From Deltaproteobacteria bacterium (GTDB lineage Bacteria; Myxococcota_A; UBA9160; UBA4427): 64,000 nt of DNA. Within the stretch, counting starts at the first letter, position 1. The number at the start of each line of letters is the position of its first letter. Shown here one piece after another: positions 28,484 through 37,452 of this stretch. The stretch lies in contig JADJOR010000005.1 in the NCBI GenBank assembly GCA_016713665.1, positions 558,001 through 622,000 on the forward strand. Reading direction: 5' to 3'. The position numbers and the translations under genes are program-made. The notes under the pieces were generated by a model. That model was not told the origin of the DNA and did not search any database. It saw only the letters and a list, made by a program, of their open reading frames with translations.

Positions 28484-28744
28484 CTCGGCTCTCATCCTCG
28501 CGCGTGCGTCGCGCATGCTCGCGCGCGGACCGCGCCCCCACGCTCGCGGGTTCTGCAGAATTGCGTGCGCGCCGCGCACCCCCGCACGCGCCGAGCGACC
28601 CCCTGCGCACGGGCGCGCGCCCGGCCGTGTCGAGCCGGGGCGTGGGCCCCCTCATGGAACCCGCACGCGCCCGCTCGTTCCGACGCGTTCGTTCCGCTCG
28701 CCGCGGCTTGTGCGCGGGCGCCCGAACCGCGAGAGTAGGGCGCC

Positions 28745-30322
28745 ATGACGAAGGCCGCCGGAAAACGCAAAGCATCGGGCGCACGACCGCCCGGCAAGAG
28801 CGCCGCCCGCAAGCCCTGGGGCGGGCGCTTCAGCGGGGCGACGGATCCCGCCGTCGAACGCTTCTCCGCCTCGATCCATTTCGACAAGGCGCTGGCCCGC
28901 CACGATCTGCGCGGGTCCCGGGCCCAGGCGCGGATGCTGGGCGACGTCGGCCTGATTCCGAAGGCCGACGCGCGGTCGCTCCTGCGCGGACTCGACCTCG
29001 TCGAGGCCGAGATCGAGGCCGGGACCTTCCCCTTCGATGCGGCCCTCGAAGACATCCACATGAACATCGAGACCCGGCTCCGCGCGCTGATCGGCCCGGA
29101 CGCCGCGGGCAAGCTCCACACCGGCCGCTCCCGCAACGACCAGGTCGCGACCGACCTCGCCCTCTTTCTGCGGGACGCCTGCCTCGCGACCCAACAGGGC
29201 CTCCAAGGGCTCCGCGGGGTCCTGCTCGAGCGCGCCCGCGAGCACGTCGACACCCTCCTCCCCGGCTATACCCATCTGCAGCGCGCCCAGCCGGTCCGCC
29301 TCGCCCACCACTGGCTGGCCCACGTCGAGGTCCTCGGCCGCGACGCCGGCCGCTTCGCCGATGCCCGGGCCCGGATCGACCGCTCCCCCCTGGGCGCGGG
29401 GGCCCTCGCGGGCTCGACCCTGCCACTCGGCCGGGAGCAGACCGCCGCCGAGCTCGGCTTCGAGGGACCGACCCGCAACTCGATGGACACGGTCGCCTCC
29501 CGCGATGCCGCCCTCGAATACCTGGCCGCTGCGGCGATCTCGATGGTCCACCTCTCGCGCCTGGCCGAGGAGCTCGTGATCTGGTCGACGGCGGAGTTCG
29601 GCTTCGTCGAGCTCGCCGACGCCTACTCGACCGGCTCGTCGCTCATGCCCCAGAAGAAGAACCCCGACGTGCCGGAGCTCGTACGCGGAAAGTCCGGGCG
29701 GGCGATCGGAAATCTGGTGACGCTGCTGACCGTCCTGAAAGGACTTCCGCTCACCTACAACCGCGACCTGCAGGAGGACAAGGAGCCCTTGTTCGACTCG
29801 GTCGCGACCCTGCGCGACAGCCTCGAGGTCATGGCGGGCACGATCGCGACCCTCGAGGTCCGCCGGGACCGCATGGCGGCGGCCGCCTCGGATCCGATGC
29901 TGCTGGCGACGGACCTGGCCGAGCTGCTCGTGCGCAAGGCCGTGCCCTTCCGCGAGGCCCATGAGGTCGTCGGCAAGATCGTGGGCCACTGCACCCGCAA
30001 CCGCCTCGACCTTCGCTCCCTCTCCCGCGCCGACCTGCAGGGCTTCCATCGCGCCTTCGAGCGGAGCGCCGCCGAGCTCCTCGACCTCGAGCGCAGCGTC
30101 GAGAGCCGAAGTCTCGCCGGGGGCACCGCCCGGGTCCGGGTCCTCGAGGCGCTCGCCGCCGCCGAGGCCGACGTCGCCGCCGGCCTCGCCCGCGCCGCGT
30201 CCGCCTCGGGCCTTTCGGCCGGCTCGGGCGCGGGTGGCAGCACGGGCAGCACGCGCAGAGCCCGGGCCGCGGCGGGCGGAAATCGAAAGGCCGCGAAGCC
30301 CGGCCGGAGCCGGAAGACGTGA
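28745..30322 (+). CDS. argH: Argininosuccinate lyase
   Basis: Last step of arginine synthesis: argininosuccinate to arginine and fumarate. The core WGGRFSGATDPAVERFSAS, GRSRNDQVATDLALFLRD, GYTHLQRAQP and the signature GSSLMPQKKNPD (297-308) are intact. Both ends are extended compared with typical ArgH (about 460): a 22-residue Lys/Arg-rich N-terminus and a 50-residue Gly/Ser/Arg/Lys tail. The stop overlaps lptM (GTGA), making it first gene of argH-lptM-dapF-dapA-dapB, a grouping common in deltaproteobacterial-type genomes. It is divergent from PBP1b. Confidence 0.96.
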   Translation: MTKAAGKRKASGARPPGKSAARKPWGGRFSGATDPAVERFSASIHFDKALARHDLRGSRAQARMLGDVGLIPKADARSLLRGLDLVEAEIEAGTFPFDAALEDIHMNIETRLRALIGPDAAGKLHTGRSRNDQVATDLALFLRDACLATQQGLQGLRGVLLERAREHVDTLLPGYTHLQRAQPVRLAHHWLAHVEVLGRDAGRFADARARIDRSPLGAGALAGSTLPLGREQTAAELGFEGPTRNSMDTVASRDAALEYLAAAAISMVHLSRLAEELVIWSTAEFGFVELADAYSTGSSLMPQKKNPDVPELVRGKSGRAIGNLVTLLTVLKGLPLTYNRDLQEDKEPLFDSVATLRDSLEVMAGTIATLEVRRDRMAAAASDPMLLATDLAELLVRKAVPFREAHEVVGKIVGHCTRNRLDLRSLSRADLQGFHRAFERSAAELLDLERSVESRSLAGGTARVRVLEALAAAEADVAAGLARAASASGLSAGSGAGGSTGSTRRARAAAGGNRKAAKPGRSRKT

Positions 30323-30522
30323 TCCGCACCGTCGACCGACATCGGGGCGGTGCCTCGCGCGCCGCCCGGGTCTGCCTCACGCTTCTCGCGATCGCGGGTA
30401 CACTGTGCGCGTGCGGACGTTATGGCCCGCCGCGGCGCAGCCCGCCGGAGAAGCCGGCAGCGAGCCCCGCGGTCGAGTCGAACGAATCCCCGAGCCCATC
30501 GCCAGTGAGACCCACCGAATGA
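30319..30522 (+). CDS. lptM: LptM (YifL)-type small lipoprotein
   Basis: A 67-residue lipoprotein with GTG start inside the argH stop and ATGA overlap with dapF. The signal ends in LCAC (C32), followed directly by GRYGPP, the short motif after the lipidated cysteine that marks LptM/YifL. In E. coli LptM helps mature the LptD-LptE LPS translocon and lies beside dapF, as here. The rest is a Pro/Ser-rich tail. Without such context it would be called only a lipoprotein; the position next to dapF adds weight. Confidence 0.82.
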   Translation: MIRTVDRHRGGASRAARVCLTLLAIAGTLCACGRYGPPRRSPPEKPAASPAVESNESPSPSPVRPTE

Positions 30523-31391
30523 GCCGTACTCTGCCCTTCACGAAGCTGCATGGCGCCGGAAACGACTTCGTCCTCTTCGACGGGATCCGCTGCGACCTGC
30601 CGAGCGACCTCGCGGCGCTGGCGCGGGCGATCGCCGATCGCCACTTCGGCGTCGGCTTCGACCAGATGCTGGTCGTGCGCCCGTCGAAGTCGGCGGACTT
30701 CCGGATGGACATCTACAACGCGGACGGCTCGCAGGTCGAGATGTGCGCGAACGGGATCCGCGCCTTCTACAAGTATCTGCGCGACGAGGGCCATACCCGC
30801 GCCGACGAGATCGGCGTCGAGACGCTGTCGGGGGTCGTGCGGCCTCGCTGGGCGGGACCGGGGCGCGTGACGGTGAACATGGGGCTGCCGATCCTGATCC
30901 CGGAGAAGATTCCGACGACGATCGCGACGGGGGCGGGGCCGGTGCTCGACGTGCCCCTCGATCTGCCGGCGGATCTCTGGCGCAAGGGACCGCGGGAGCT
31001 GCGCGTGTCGTCGATCTCGATGGGCAATCCGCATTGCGTGATCGAGGTCGAGGACGTCGACGCGGTGCCCCTCGAGACGGTCGGCCCTGCGCTCGAGCAC
31101 CACGTCGCCTTCCCGAACCGCGTCAACGTCGAGTTCATCCAGATCCTGTCGCGCGATCGCATCAAGCAGCGGACCTGGGAGCGGGGCACCGGCGAGACCC
31201 TCGCCTGCGGCTCCGGCGCCTGCGCCGTCGCCGTCGCCTCGATGCTGCGCGGACGGGTCGATCGCGAGGTCGTGGTCGAGCTGCGCGGCGGCCTGCTCGA
31301 GATCGGCTGGGCCGACAAGAACGCCCCCGTCCTCATGACCGGCCCCGCCGCCACCGTCTTCACCGGCGAGTGGCCCCTCGAAGAAGACTGA
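30519..31391 (+). CDS. dapF: Diaminopimelate epimerase
   Basis: Converts LL- to meso-diaminopimelate for lysine and peptidoglycan. Both catalytic cysteines are present, C76 in MCANGIRAF and C230 in LACGSGACA, each in its normal motif; FTKLHGAGNDFVLFD starts the protein. Length 290 is normal. The start overlaps the lptM stop by four bases. A 9-bp hairpin lies between dapF and dapA. Confidence 0.97.
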   Translation: MSRTLPFTKLHGAGNDFVLFDGIRCDLPSDLAALARAIADRHFGVGFDQMLVVRPSKSADFRMDIYNADGSQVEMCANGIRAFYKYLRDEGHTRADEIGVETLSGVVRPRWAGPGRVTVNMGLPILIPEKIPTTIATGAGPVLDVPLDLPADLWRKGPRELRVSSISMGNPHCVIEVEDVDAVPLETVGPALEHHVAFPNRVNVEFIQILSRDRIKQRTWERGTGETLACGSGACAVAVASMLRGRVDREVVVELRGGLLEIGWADKNAPVLMTGPAATVFTGEWPLEED

Positions 31392-31405
31392 GCCCCACGC
31401 GATCA

Positions 31406-31427
31406 GGCGCCGACTCGGGTCGGCGCC
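31406..31427 (+). promoter_or_regulatory. Hairpin between dapF and dapA
   Basis: GGCGCCGAC-TCGG-GTCGGCGCC is a perfect 9-bp stem with a tetraloop, 13 bp before the dapA start. It lacks a T-run. It may be an RNA processing or stability element, or a weak attenuator, within the operon. Confidence 0.45.
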
Positions 31428-31440
31428 GAGAGAGACCTCC

Positions 31441-32316
31441 ATGTTCGAAGGCATTCATACCGCGCTCATCACGCCCTTCCGCGCCGGCCAGGTCGACGAG
31501 GAGGCCCTGCGCGCCCACGTCGAGCGCCAGATCGAGGCGGGCGTCGACGGCATCATCCCCTGCGGCTCGACCGGCGAGTCGGCGACCCTCTCCCATCTCG
31601 AGCACCGCCGCGTCGTCGAAATCGCCGTCGAAGCCGCGAAGGGCCGCGTCGCGGTCCTCGCCGGCACCGGCTCGAACTCGACCCGTGAGGCGATCGAGCT
31701 GACGCGCCACGCGAAGGACGCCGGCGCGGACGGCGCGCTCCTGCTCTCGCCCTACTACAACAAGCCGACCCAGGAAGGCATCTACGCCCATTATGCGGCG
31801 ATCGCCGAGGCGACGCGTTTTCCGCTCGTGCTCTACAACATCCCGGGGCGCACGGCGTCGAACATCGCGCCGGAGATCATCGGGCGGCTCGCGCGCCTCG
31901 AGCACGTGGTCGGGATCAAGGAGGCCTCGGGCAGCCTCGACCAGATGGCCCACGTGATCGCGAAATGCCCCGCCGACTTCGCCGTCCTCTCGGGCGACGA
32001 CTCGCTGACCCTCCCGCTGCTCGCGATCGGGGGCAAGGGCGTCATCTCGACGACCTCGAACGTGGCGCCCCGCCAGATGTGCGATCTCGTCCGGCTCTTC
32101 CTGAAGGGCGATCTCGCCGGCGCGCAGGCGATCCATTATGCGCTGCTGCCGCTCTTCGACGCGCTCTTCTGCGAGACGAACCCGATCCCGGTGAAGGCCG
32201 CGGCGGGCGCGCTCGGCTGGTGCGAGCCGGAGATCCGGCTGCCGCTCACGCGCATCACGGACGCGAACCTCGAGCGCCTGAAGGTGGTGCTCAAGGATCT
32301 GGAAATCCTGCGATGA
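31441..32316 (+). CDS. dapA: 4-hydroxy-tetrahydrodipicolinate synthase
   Basis: Condenses pyruvate with aspartate semialdehyde, first committed step to diaminopimelate. Schiff-base lysine K160 is in GIKEASG, Y132 in YNIPGRT, and CGSTGESATL at 41-50 is the pyruvate-binding motif. Length 291 is exact for the family. Its stop overlaps the dapB start (ATGA). A second DapA-family protein in the window (50.1-51.1 kb) is much more diverged and probably not a DHDPS. Confidence 0.97.
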   Translation: MFEGIHTALITPFRAGQVDEEALRAHVERQIEAGVDGIIPCGSTGESATLSHLEHRRVVEIAVEAAKGRVAVLAGTGSNSTREAIELTRHAKDAGADGALLLSPYYNKPTQEGIYAHYAAIAEATRFPLVLYNIPGRTASNIAPEIIGRLARLEHVVGIKEASGSLDQMAHVIAKCPADFAVLSGDDSLTLPLLAIGGKGVISTTSNVAPRQMCDLVRLFLKGDLAGAQAIHYALLPLFDALFCETNPIPVKAAAGALGWCEPEIRLPLTRITDANLERLKVVLKDLEILR

Positions 32317-33137
32317 CGCGCGCGACGAGCCCCGGCGCGACGCGCGGCGCAGCGGTGACGGGGGTCATGGTCGTCGGCGCCCAGGGCAAGATGGGCCACG
32401 AGGTTCGAGCCGCCCTCGAAGCCGAGCCGCGACTGCGTTTTGCAGGGGCCCTCGAGCGGCCGGGGCATCCCGAGATCGGCCAGACGCTCGCGCCGGGCGT
32501 CGTGCTCCGGGACGATCCGAAGCAGGCGCTCTCGGGCTGCGGCGTGGCGATCGACTTCTCGATTCCGACGGCGACCCTCGCCAACCTGCGCGCCGCGGCC
32601 GACGCGGGCGTCGCCTACGTGACGGGGACGACGGGCTTCGATGCGGCGGGGCTGCGCGAGATCGCGCGGCTCGCCGAGCGGATCCCGGTGATCCATACGG
32701 CCAACTTCTCCGTCGCGGTCAACGTGCTCGCCTACCTCGCCCGCGAGGCCGCGCGCCTGCTCGGCCCGGGCTACGATGCGGAGCTCTTCGAGCTGCATCA
32801 TGGCCAGAAGCGCGACGCGCCGAGCGGGACGGCGCTGATGCTCGGGCGCGCCGTCGCCGAGGGGAAGGGCGTCGACCTCGAGCGGCACATGATCCTCGAG
32901 CGCGCCGGCGAGACGGGCGCTCGGCCGCCGGGCGCGATCGGCATCCAGGCGCTGCGCGGCGGGGACAATCCCGGCGAGCACACGCTCTATTTCCTGGGCC
33001 GCGGCGAGCGACTCGAGCTGACCCATCGCGCCGCCACCCGGGGCCACTTTGCCGCCGGCGCAGTGCGCGCCGCGGCCTGGATCGTCGGCCAGAAGCCCGG
33101 TCTCTACCGGTTCGAACAAGTACTGGAGCTCGCCTGA
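32313..33137 (+). CDS. dapB: 4-hydroxy-tetrahydrodipicolinate reductase
   Basis: NAD(P)H-dependent reduction of the DapA product. The nucleotide-binding loop VVGAQGKMG is at 20-28, DFSIPTA and TGTTGF follow, and the catalytic segment ELHHGQKRDAPSGTA has H162/H163 and K166. The C-terminus has HRAATRGHFAAGAVRAAAWI. Length 274. Overlaps dapA at its start and touches the next gene at its stop (TGATG). Confidence 0.97.
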   Translation: MTRATSPGATRGAAVTGVMVVGAQGKMGHEVRAALEAEPRLRFAGALERPGHPEIGQTLAPGVVLRDDPKQALSGCGVAIDFSIPTATLANLRAAADAGVAYVTGTTGFDAAGLREIARLAERIPVIHTANFSVAVNVLAYLAREAARLLGPGYDAELFELHHGQKRDAPSGTALMLGRAVAEGKGVDLERHMILERAGETGARPPGAIGIQALRGGDNPGEHTLYFLGRGERLELTHRAATRGHFAAGAVRAAAWIVGQKPGLYRFEQVLELA

Positions 33138-33583
33138 TGCTCAGCCAGCAAGAGATTTCCGACCGCTTCGAGATCCAGGACCTGATCTATCGCTATTCGC
33201 AGCTGATCGACTCGAAGGAATTCGACACGCTCGCGACCGACGTCTTCACGCCCGACGCCTTCATCGACTACAGCGCCTTCGGCGGCTCGAAGGGCGACCT
33301 CGCGACGACGATCCGCTTCCTCAAGAAGGCGATGAAGCAGTTCCCGAACACGCAGCACATGAACGCCAACATCCAGCTCAAGCTCGACGGCGATCGCGCC
33401 ACCGGTCGGCTCATGTGTTACAACCCGCAGGAGTTCACGAACGAGGCGGGCAAGATCGACGTCTTCGTCTGCGGCCTCTGGTACGTCGACGAATACGTCC
33501 GGACCGCGCAGGGCTGGCGGATCAAGAATCGGGTGGAGGAGCGATGCTATGTCGCGAATCCGCCGAAGATCCCGGGACTCTGA
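33137..33583 (+). CDS. NTF2-like (SnoaL-type) protein
   Basis: A 148-residue alpha+beta protein of the NTF2/SnoaL superfamily: ISDRFEIQDLIYRYSQLIDSK opening helix, then VFTPDAFIDYSAFGG, the HMNANIQLKLDGDRATGRL sheet and GLWYVDEYVRTAQGWRI. Such folds form cone-shaped pockets used by dehydratases, isomerases or binding proteins. It overlaps dapB by one base (TGATG) and ends the operon, but nothing ties it to lysine synthesis. It converges on the PPIase gene with a 30-bp gap. Substrate unknown. Confidence 0.83.
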   Translation: MLSQQEISDRFEIQDLIYRYSQLIDSKEFDTLATDVFTPDAFIDYSAFGGSKGDLATTIRFLKKAMKQFPNTQHMNANIQLKLDGDRATGRLMCYNPQEFTNEAGKIDVFVCGLWYVDEYVRTAQGWRIKNRVEERCYVANPPKIPGL

Positions 33584-33613
33584 CGTCCGCCCCACCCCGG
33601 CGCGACGAGACCG

Positions 33614-34630
33614 TCACGGCGCGACGCGCGCCGCCTCCCGCGACGCGACGCCGCCCCCGAGCGAGACGCGGTACTTCGCGACGATCGCCGCGACGGCCTG
33701 CTCGACCGCCCGGTCCCGCTTCTCCCGCAGCAGCTCCTCCCGCAGCGCGTCGCGGACCTCCTCGAGGCTCGAGTCCCGGGCCGGCTGTTTGTCGACCAGC
33801 AGGAGCAGATGGAGCCCGTGCTCGGAGCGGTGGGGCCCGGTCCAGCTCCCGGGATTCGGCTCGAGCTTCGTGAGGGTCTTCGCGAACGCATCGCCGAAAT
33901 GGCTGCGGATCTCGTCGAGCGTGCGGTCGACGTAGGTCCGGTCGTACGGGAAGCGATCGCCGTACGGATAGCCCTCCTCGAACGGAACCTTCTTCCGGTT
34001 CATCTCGTCGAGGATGGCCTTCGCCCGGGCGGGGGCCTTGTCCTCGTAGCCCTCGAACTCGCGGGTGAAGACGTGGGCGAAGCGGAAGATCGCCGGATGC
34101 CGGAACTCGCGCGCGCGGGCGCGGTAGGCGGCCTCGATCTCCGCGTCGGTCACCGTCGGTGCGCTCGCGCCCGTCTCCTCGGCCAGAAACTCCATCTGCT
34201 GGACCAGGCGGCGCCGCACGAGCTCGTCGTCGCGGTCGAGCCCGAGCGCGCGCGCCTCGCGGACGAGCGCCTCCTCGCGAACGAAGCGCTCGATCCAGTC
34301 CCGACGCACCGCCTCCGTCGCCCCCTCGAAGGCGCTCGACGCCTCCTCGACCCGGGCCATGCGCGTCTGCGACTGGATGAACGCGAGCAGCGCATCTCGC
34401 TCGACACAGATCGTCGCCGGATCGGCGTCGGGCGTGCAGGCCCCGCCCTCGGCGCCCGCGCCGTCCGCGCGCAGGCCGGCGCTCGGCCCGCTCCCGCCCG
34501 CGAAGAGACTCCGGCGCCACGCGCCGAGCCCCCCGAGATCGAGCGCCGAGGCGAGCGCGAAGAGCAGCGCGCCGGCCAGGGCGAAGTGGAGCAGGGGAGA
34601 GCGAAGGATCCGGGTGAGGGACGCGTTCAT
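33614..34630 (-). CDS. Parvulin-type peptidyl-prolyl isomerase, membrane-anchored
   Basis: A 338-residue periplasmic PPIase-like protein (PpiC/SurA style). One N-terminal helix (LLHFALAGALLFALASALDL) anchors it, then an N-terminal chaperone-like helical domain (ERDALLAFIQSQTRMARVEE..., VTDAEIEAAYRARAREF) and a parvulin region (IFRFAHVFTREFEGYEDKA, SWTGPHRSEHGLHLLLLVDK). The parvulin core is divergent, so isomerase activity is uncertain. Its start is 19 bp after the stop of the DUF3604 gene. This PPIase/DUF3604 pairing recurs in other genomes, to my knowledge, implying the isomerase helps the exported partner fold. Confidence 0.82.
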   Translation of the reverse strand: MNASLTRILRSPLLHFALAGALLFALASALDLGGLGAWRRSLFAGGSGPSAGLRADGAGAEGGACTPDADPATICVERDALLAFIQSQTRMARVEEASSAFEGATEAVRRDWIERFVREEALVREARALGLDRDDELVRRRLVQQMEFLAEETGASAPTVTDAEIEAAYRARAREFRHPAIFRFAHVFTREFEGYEDKAPARAKAILDEMNRKKVPFEEGYPYGDRFPYDRTYVDRTLDEIRSHFGDAFAKTLTKLEPNPGSWTGPHRSEHGLHLLLLVDKQPARDSSLEEVRDALREELLREKRDRAVEQAVAAIVAKYRVSLGGGVASREAARVAP

Positions 34631-34649
34631 GATCGTCGTGCGGGGCTCG

Positions 34650-36689
34650 TCAGGGCGTGTACCAGATCGGCGAGGTGTAGGCGCGCTCCTGGAGCGTCGG
34701 CGGCTGCTCGTCGGGCGGATCGATCTGGAGCGCGATGCCGTCGAGGAGCGAATGGCGCGGCGTCGGGATCTCGAGGACGCGCACGTAATAGAAGGCTCGG
34801 CGCTGCGGGTTGAAATCGGGATCGCGCCAGACCGCGGCGAGCTCCCGCGCGCCGATCGTGTTCGTGAAGGTCCCACGATCGAGATCGACCGTATTGCCGA
34901 TCGGCGGCAGCTCGCCGTTCTCGCCCGGCTTGCGCGAGCCCGCCCAGACGACGTCGTAGACCTTCTCCCGGGCATGGCCGTCGCGGCCGATCCAGCCCTT
35001 CACGATCTGGACCCGATCGAGGTTGCCGCCCTTCGGATCCTTCGAGGCATGCACGAGGAAGGTCGGCACGTCAGGCTGCGCCCCGCCGAAGAGGACACCG
35101 AGCCCCGTCTTCGGCTCCGGCCGCCGGGCGAGATCGCCGCCCATCGGAACGCCCTTCGCATAGCCGACGCCGGCGATGTCCGCGGCCTCGGCATCCGAGG
35201 ACTCGTAGCGATAGCCGCCGAAGAAGCGGACACGCATGCGCGAGCCGGTCGTCGCGTAGACCTCGCGGCGGCGGAACGCGGCGAAGATCGCCTCGCGCGT
35301 ATTGTCCTCGGCCCAGACCGCGGCGAGGCCGCCCGCGCCCATGTTCCAGCCGGTGATGCCGCGGCCGCCGGAGAAGCGGGCCTTCGTCTCGGGCGTCGAG
35401 TCGAAGGCGAGCTTGCCCCAGAAATTGTCCTCCTCGTAGGAGGCGAGGCCGGTATGCGAGTCGGTCGAGCCGATCATCCCGAACTTGTAGGGATTGACGC
35501 CGACCTTCTCCTCGATCTCGAGGCCGCGCATCAAGGCCGTGCGCACGTAGTCGCCGGGCTGGGCGACGTAGTCCTGCTTGTTCTGCTGGATGTAGCCCGT
35601 GTAGATCTCGAAGTCGGCGAAGGGATCCCTGGGCGAGAGCGCGGGATGGGTCTCGGAGGTCCCCTTGAACTGGGTCACCTCGACGATCGGCTCCCAGCGC
35701 GCGCGGACGGCCGCGCTCTCGGTCGTGTAAGGCGACTCGTCGAGGGTCACGCCGCCGAACATGTAGCCCTTCGAGATGTTGGAATTGTGCGGAATGGCGA
35801 CGAACTCGGCGCCCGTCTCCTGCGTCGTCTGGTCGAGGAACTTCCAGAGATCTTCGGGATACGCGCTCTTGTCCGAGCCATAGGGCAGGAAGCGCCGCGC
35901 CGTCTCGCCCGAGGCGCTCGTCACGACGACGCGGTGCAGATTGGCGCCGGAGGGCAGCGAGCTCCACTCCCAGCCGACCAGCGCCGTGAAGTGGCCGGGG
36001 GCATTGTGACGATCGGCGGCGGTCGTCGTCTCGGCCCAGGCGTCGACGTGGAGCTGCTGGGCGGCGGGATCGACGGGCAGGGCGTGGGGCGACCCTTCGG
36101 CCGAGATGGGATTCTTCGTGTCCCCGGGCTCGACCGACGACTTCGAAGGCAGGACGCCCTTGAAGAGCTCCTGCCCCTTGCCCGCATCGACCGCCTCGCG
36201 CACACGGTTCGCGAACTCGGCCCCTGGCCCTTCCCGCACGTCGAAGTAGAGCTTGCGGATCACGCCGAGATACTCGGCGTGGTCCGCCACCACGAGGAAG
36301 TCGAGCGGCGTATGGATGCGGACGCGTGCGCGGTGGTAAGGATGGATGACGGGCAGGCCCTTCGCCCAGCGATAGGCCGTATCGGGATCGGCCGAGCGAT
36401 TGCCGTTCAGGAACGCATCGAAGGAGTAGGAGGTATGGAGATGCGTGTCGCCGAAGAGAACGCGACGCGGCAGCTCGGCCGCGACGGGCGGGGCCGCATC
36501 CACGGGCGGCGCCACGCGCGCGTCCGCCTCGGCGGCTCTGCTGCTCGTCGCCGTGCAGGTTCCCGCGGCGACTCCGAACACGCCGAGCAATCCGAGCAAG
36601 CCGAGTCGACCGGCGATCGACGCCATCCGCGCAATGATCGTCGGGCGATCGTCACGCAGCACACGGCTCGAGCAGGAGAATGCGTTCAT
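34650..36689 (-). CDS. DUF3604 protein (PHP-like metal-dependent hydrolase), exported
   Basis: A 679-residue DUF3604 protein. It has PHP-type metal motifs: LFGDTHLHTSYSFDAF near 77, VVADHAEYLG, AIPHNSN and MIGSTDSHTGL, with DTTEAIF-like TREAIFAAFRRREVYATTGSR at the end of the core. A signal segment follows MASIAGRL (residue 22), so it is exported. ATG 36689 has GGTGGAG upstream; ATG at residue 22 is an alternative. The long C-terminal domain ends YTSPIWYTP, a recurring end in this family. The substrate is unknown; it may be a phosphoesterase or amidohydrolase. It is followed by a PPIase gene in the same operon. Confidence 0.85.
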   Translation of the reverse strand: MNAFSCSSRVLRDDRPTIIARMASIAGRLGLLGLLGVFGVAAGTCTATSSRAAEADARVAPPVDAAPPVAAELPRRVLFGDTHLHTSYSFDAFLNGNRSADPDTAYRWAKGLPVIHPYHRARVRIHTPLDFLVVADHAEYLGVIRKLYFDVREGPGAEFANRVREAVDAGKGQELFKGVLPSKSSVEPGDTKNPISAEGSPHALPVDPAAQQLHVDAWAETTTAADRHNAPGHFTALVGWEWSSLPSGANLHRVVVTSASGETARRFLPYGSDKSAYPEDLWKFLDQTTQETGAEFVAIPHNSNISKGYMFGGVTLDESPYTTESAAVRARWEPIVEVTQFKGTSETHPALSPRDPFADFEIYTGYIQQNKQDYVAQPGDYVRTALMRGLEIEEKVGVNPYKFGMIGSTDSHTGLASYEEDNFWGKLAFDSTPETKARFSGGRGITGWNMGAGGLAAVWAEDNTREAIFAAFRRREVYATTGSRMRVRFFGGYRYESSDAEAADIAGVGYAKGVPMGGDLARRPEPKTGLGVLFGGAQPDVPTFLVHASKDPKGGNLDRVQIVKGWIGRDGHAREKVYDVVWAGSRKPGENGELPPIGNTVDLDRGTFTNTIGARELAAVWRDPDFNPQRRAFYYVRVLEIPTPRHSLLDGIALQIDPPDEQPPTLQERAYTSPIWYTP

Positions 36690-36736
36690 GCGCTCCACCT
36701 TCCCGCCCTGCGTTCGATTGGATGGACCCGACGCGG

Positions 36737-37075
36737 CTAGACGGCCGCCGGCCCCCGCTCGCCCGTCCGGATGCGAACCGCCTCTTCGAGGGGCAGCACG
36801 AAGATCTTGCCGTCGCCGATCTTGCCCGTGTTGGCCGCTTCGCTGATGGTCGCGATCACGCGGTCGACGATCTCGTCGCGAACGACGATCTCGAGCTTGA
36901 TCTTCGGAAGGAAGTCGACGACGTACTCTGCGCCGCGGTAGAGCTCGGTATGGCCCTTCTGACGACCGAAGCCCTTCACCTCGGTCACCGTCAGACCCTC
37001 GACCCCCACCTGGCTGAGCGCCTCCTTCACGTCGTCGAGCTTGAAGGGCTTGATGATGGCTTCGATCTTCTTCAT
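36737..37075 (-). CDS. glnB: Nitrogen regulatory protein PII
   Basis: Trimeric sensor of 2-oxoglutarate, ATP and ADP that controls glutamine synthetase and ammonium transport. MKKIEAIIKPFKLDDVKEAL starts the protein; the T-loop has Y51 for uridylylation (RGAEYVVDFLPKIK), followed by GDGKIFVLPLEEAVRIRTGERG. Length 112 is exact. AGGAG lies about ten bases upstream. No amtB, glnA or glnD is nearby, so GlnB rather than GlnK is a guess. The upstream region contains an inverted repeat GTGCCGA-N1-TCGGCAC at 37114-37128. Confidence 0.96.
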   Translation of the reverse strand: MKKIEAIIKPFKLDDVKEALSQVGVEGLTVTEVKGFGRQKGHTELYRGAEYVVDFLPKIKLEIVVRDEIVDRVIATISEAANTGKIGDGKIFVLPLEEAVRIRTGERGPAAV

Positions 37076-37452
37076 GGCGTTCGTCTCCTGGCTTCCTTGA
37101 ACCCGCGGGCAGCGTGCCGAATCGGCACGGTACCACAAGCCCTGCGCCGTCCGACCGCGCCGATTCATGCACACGCAGCGAGCAGCCCTGCCCGCGAATC
37201 GAGCAGCCGCCCCGCGCAGTCGGGCTGCCCACGACCCGATCGGCATCGAGACCGAGCCGCTGGAGGAGGCTGGATTCGTTCTCGCGACCCAAGTCGACTT
37301 CGCTCGCGCCGTCCCGGGTCCGCCGGGGGATTGGAATGGCCCTTGCACTCGTCATGAATCGGAGCGCGATGCCCCGCGGACCGCTCCGACCGGAAGCCCG
37401 CTCCGGCTGTCGTGGACCCACACAACATCCGATGGACGCAGGAAAGAAAGCC
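37076..37452. other. 377-bp divergent intergenic region, glnB / Fis-type gene
   Basis: Holds divergent promoters. On the minus strand, CGGCACGCTGCCCGCGG places a GG and a GC 10 bases apart about 30 bp before glnB, a weak match to a sigma-54 -24/-12 element. The palindrome GTGCCGAATCGGCAC overlaps it. No convincing coding sequence. Confidence 0.4.
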
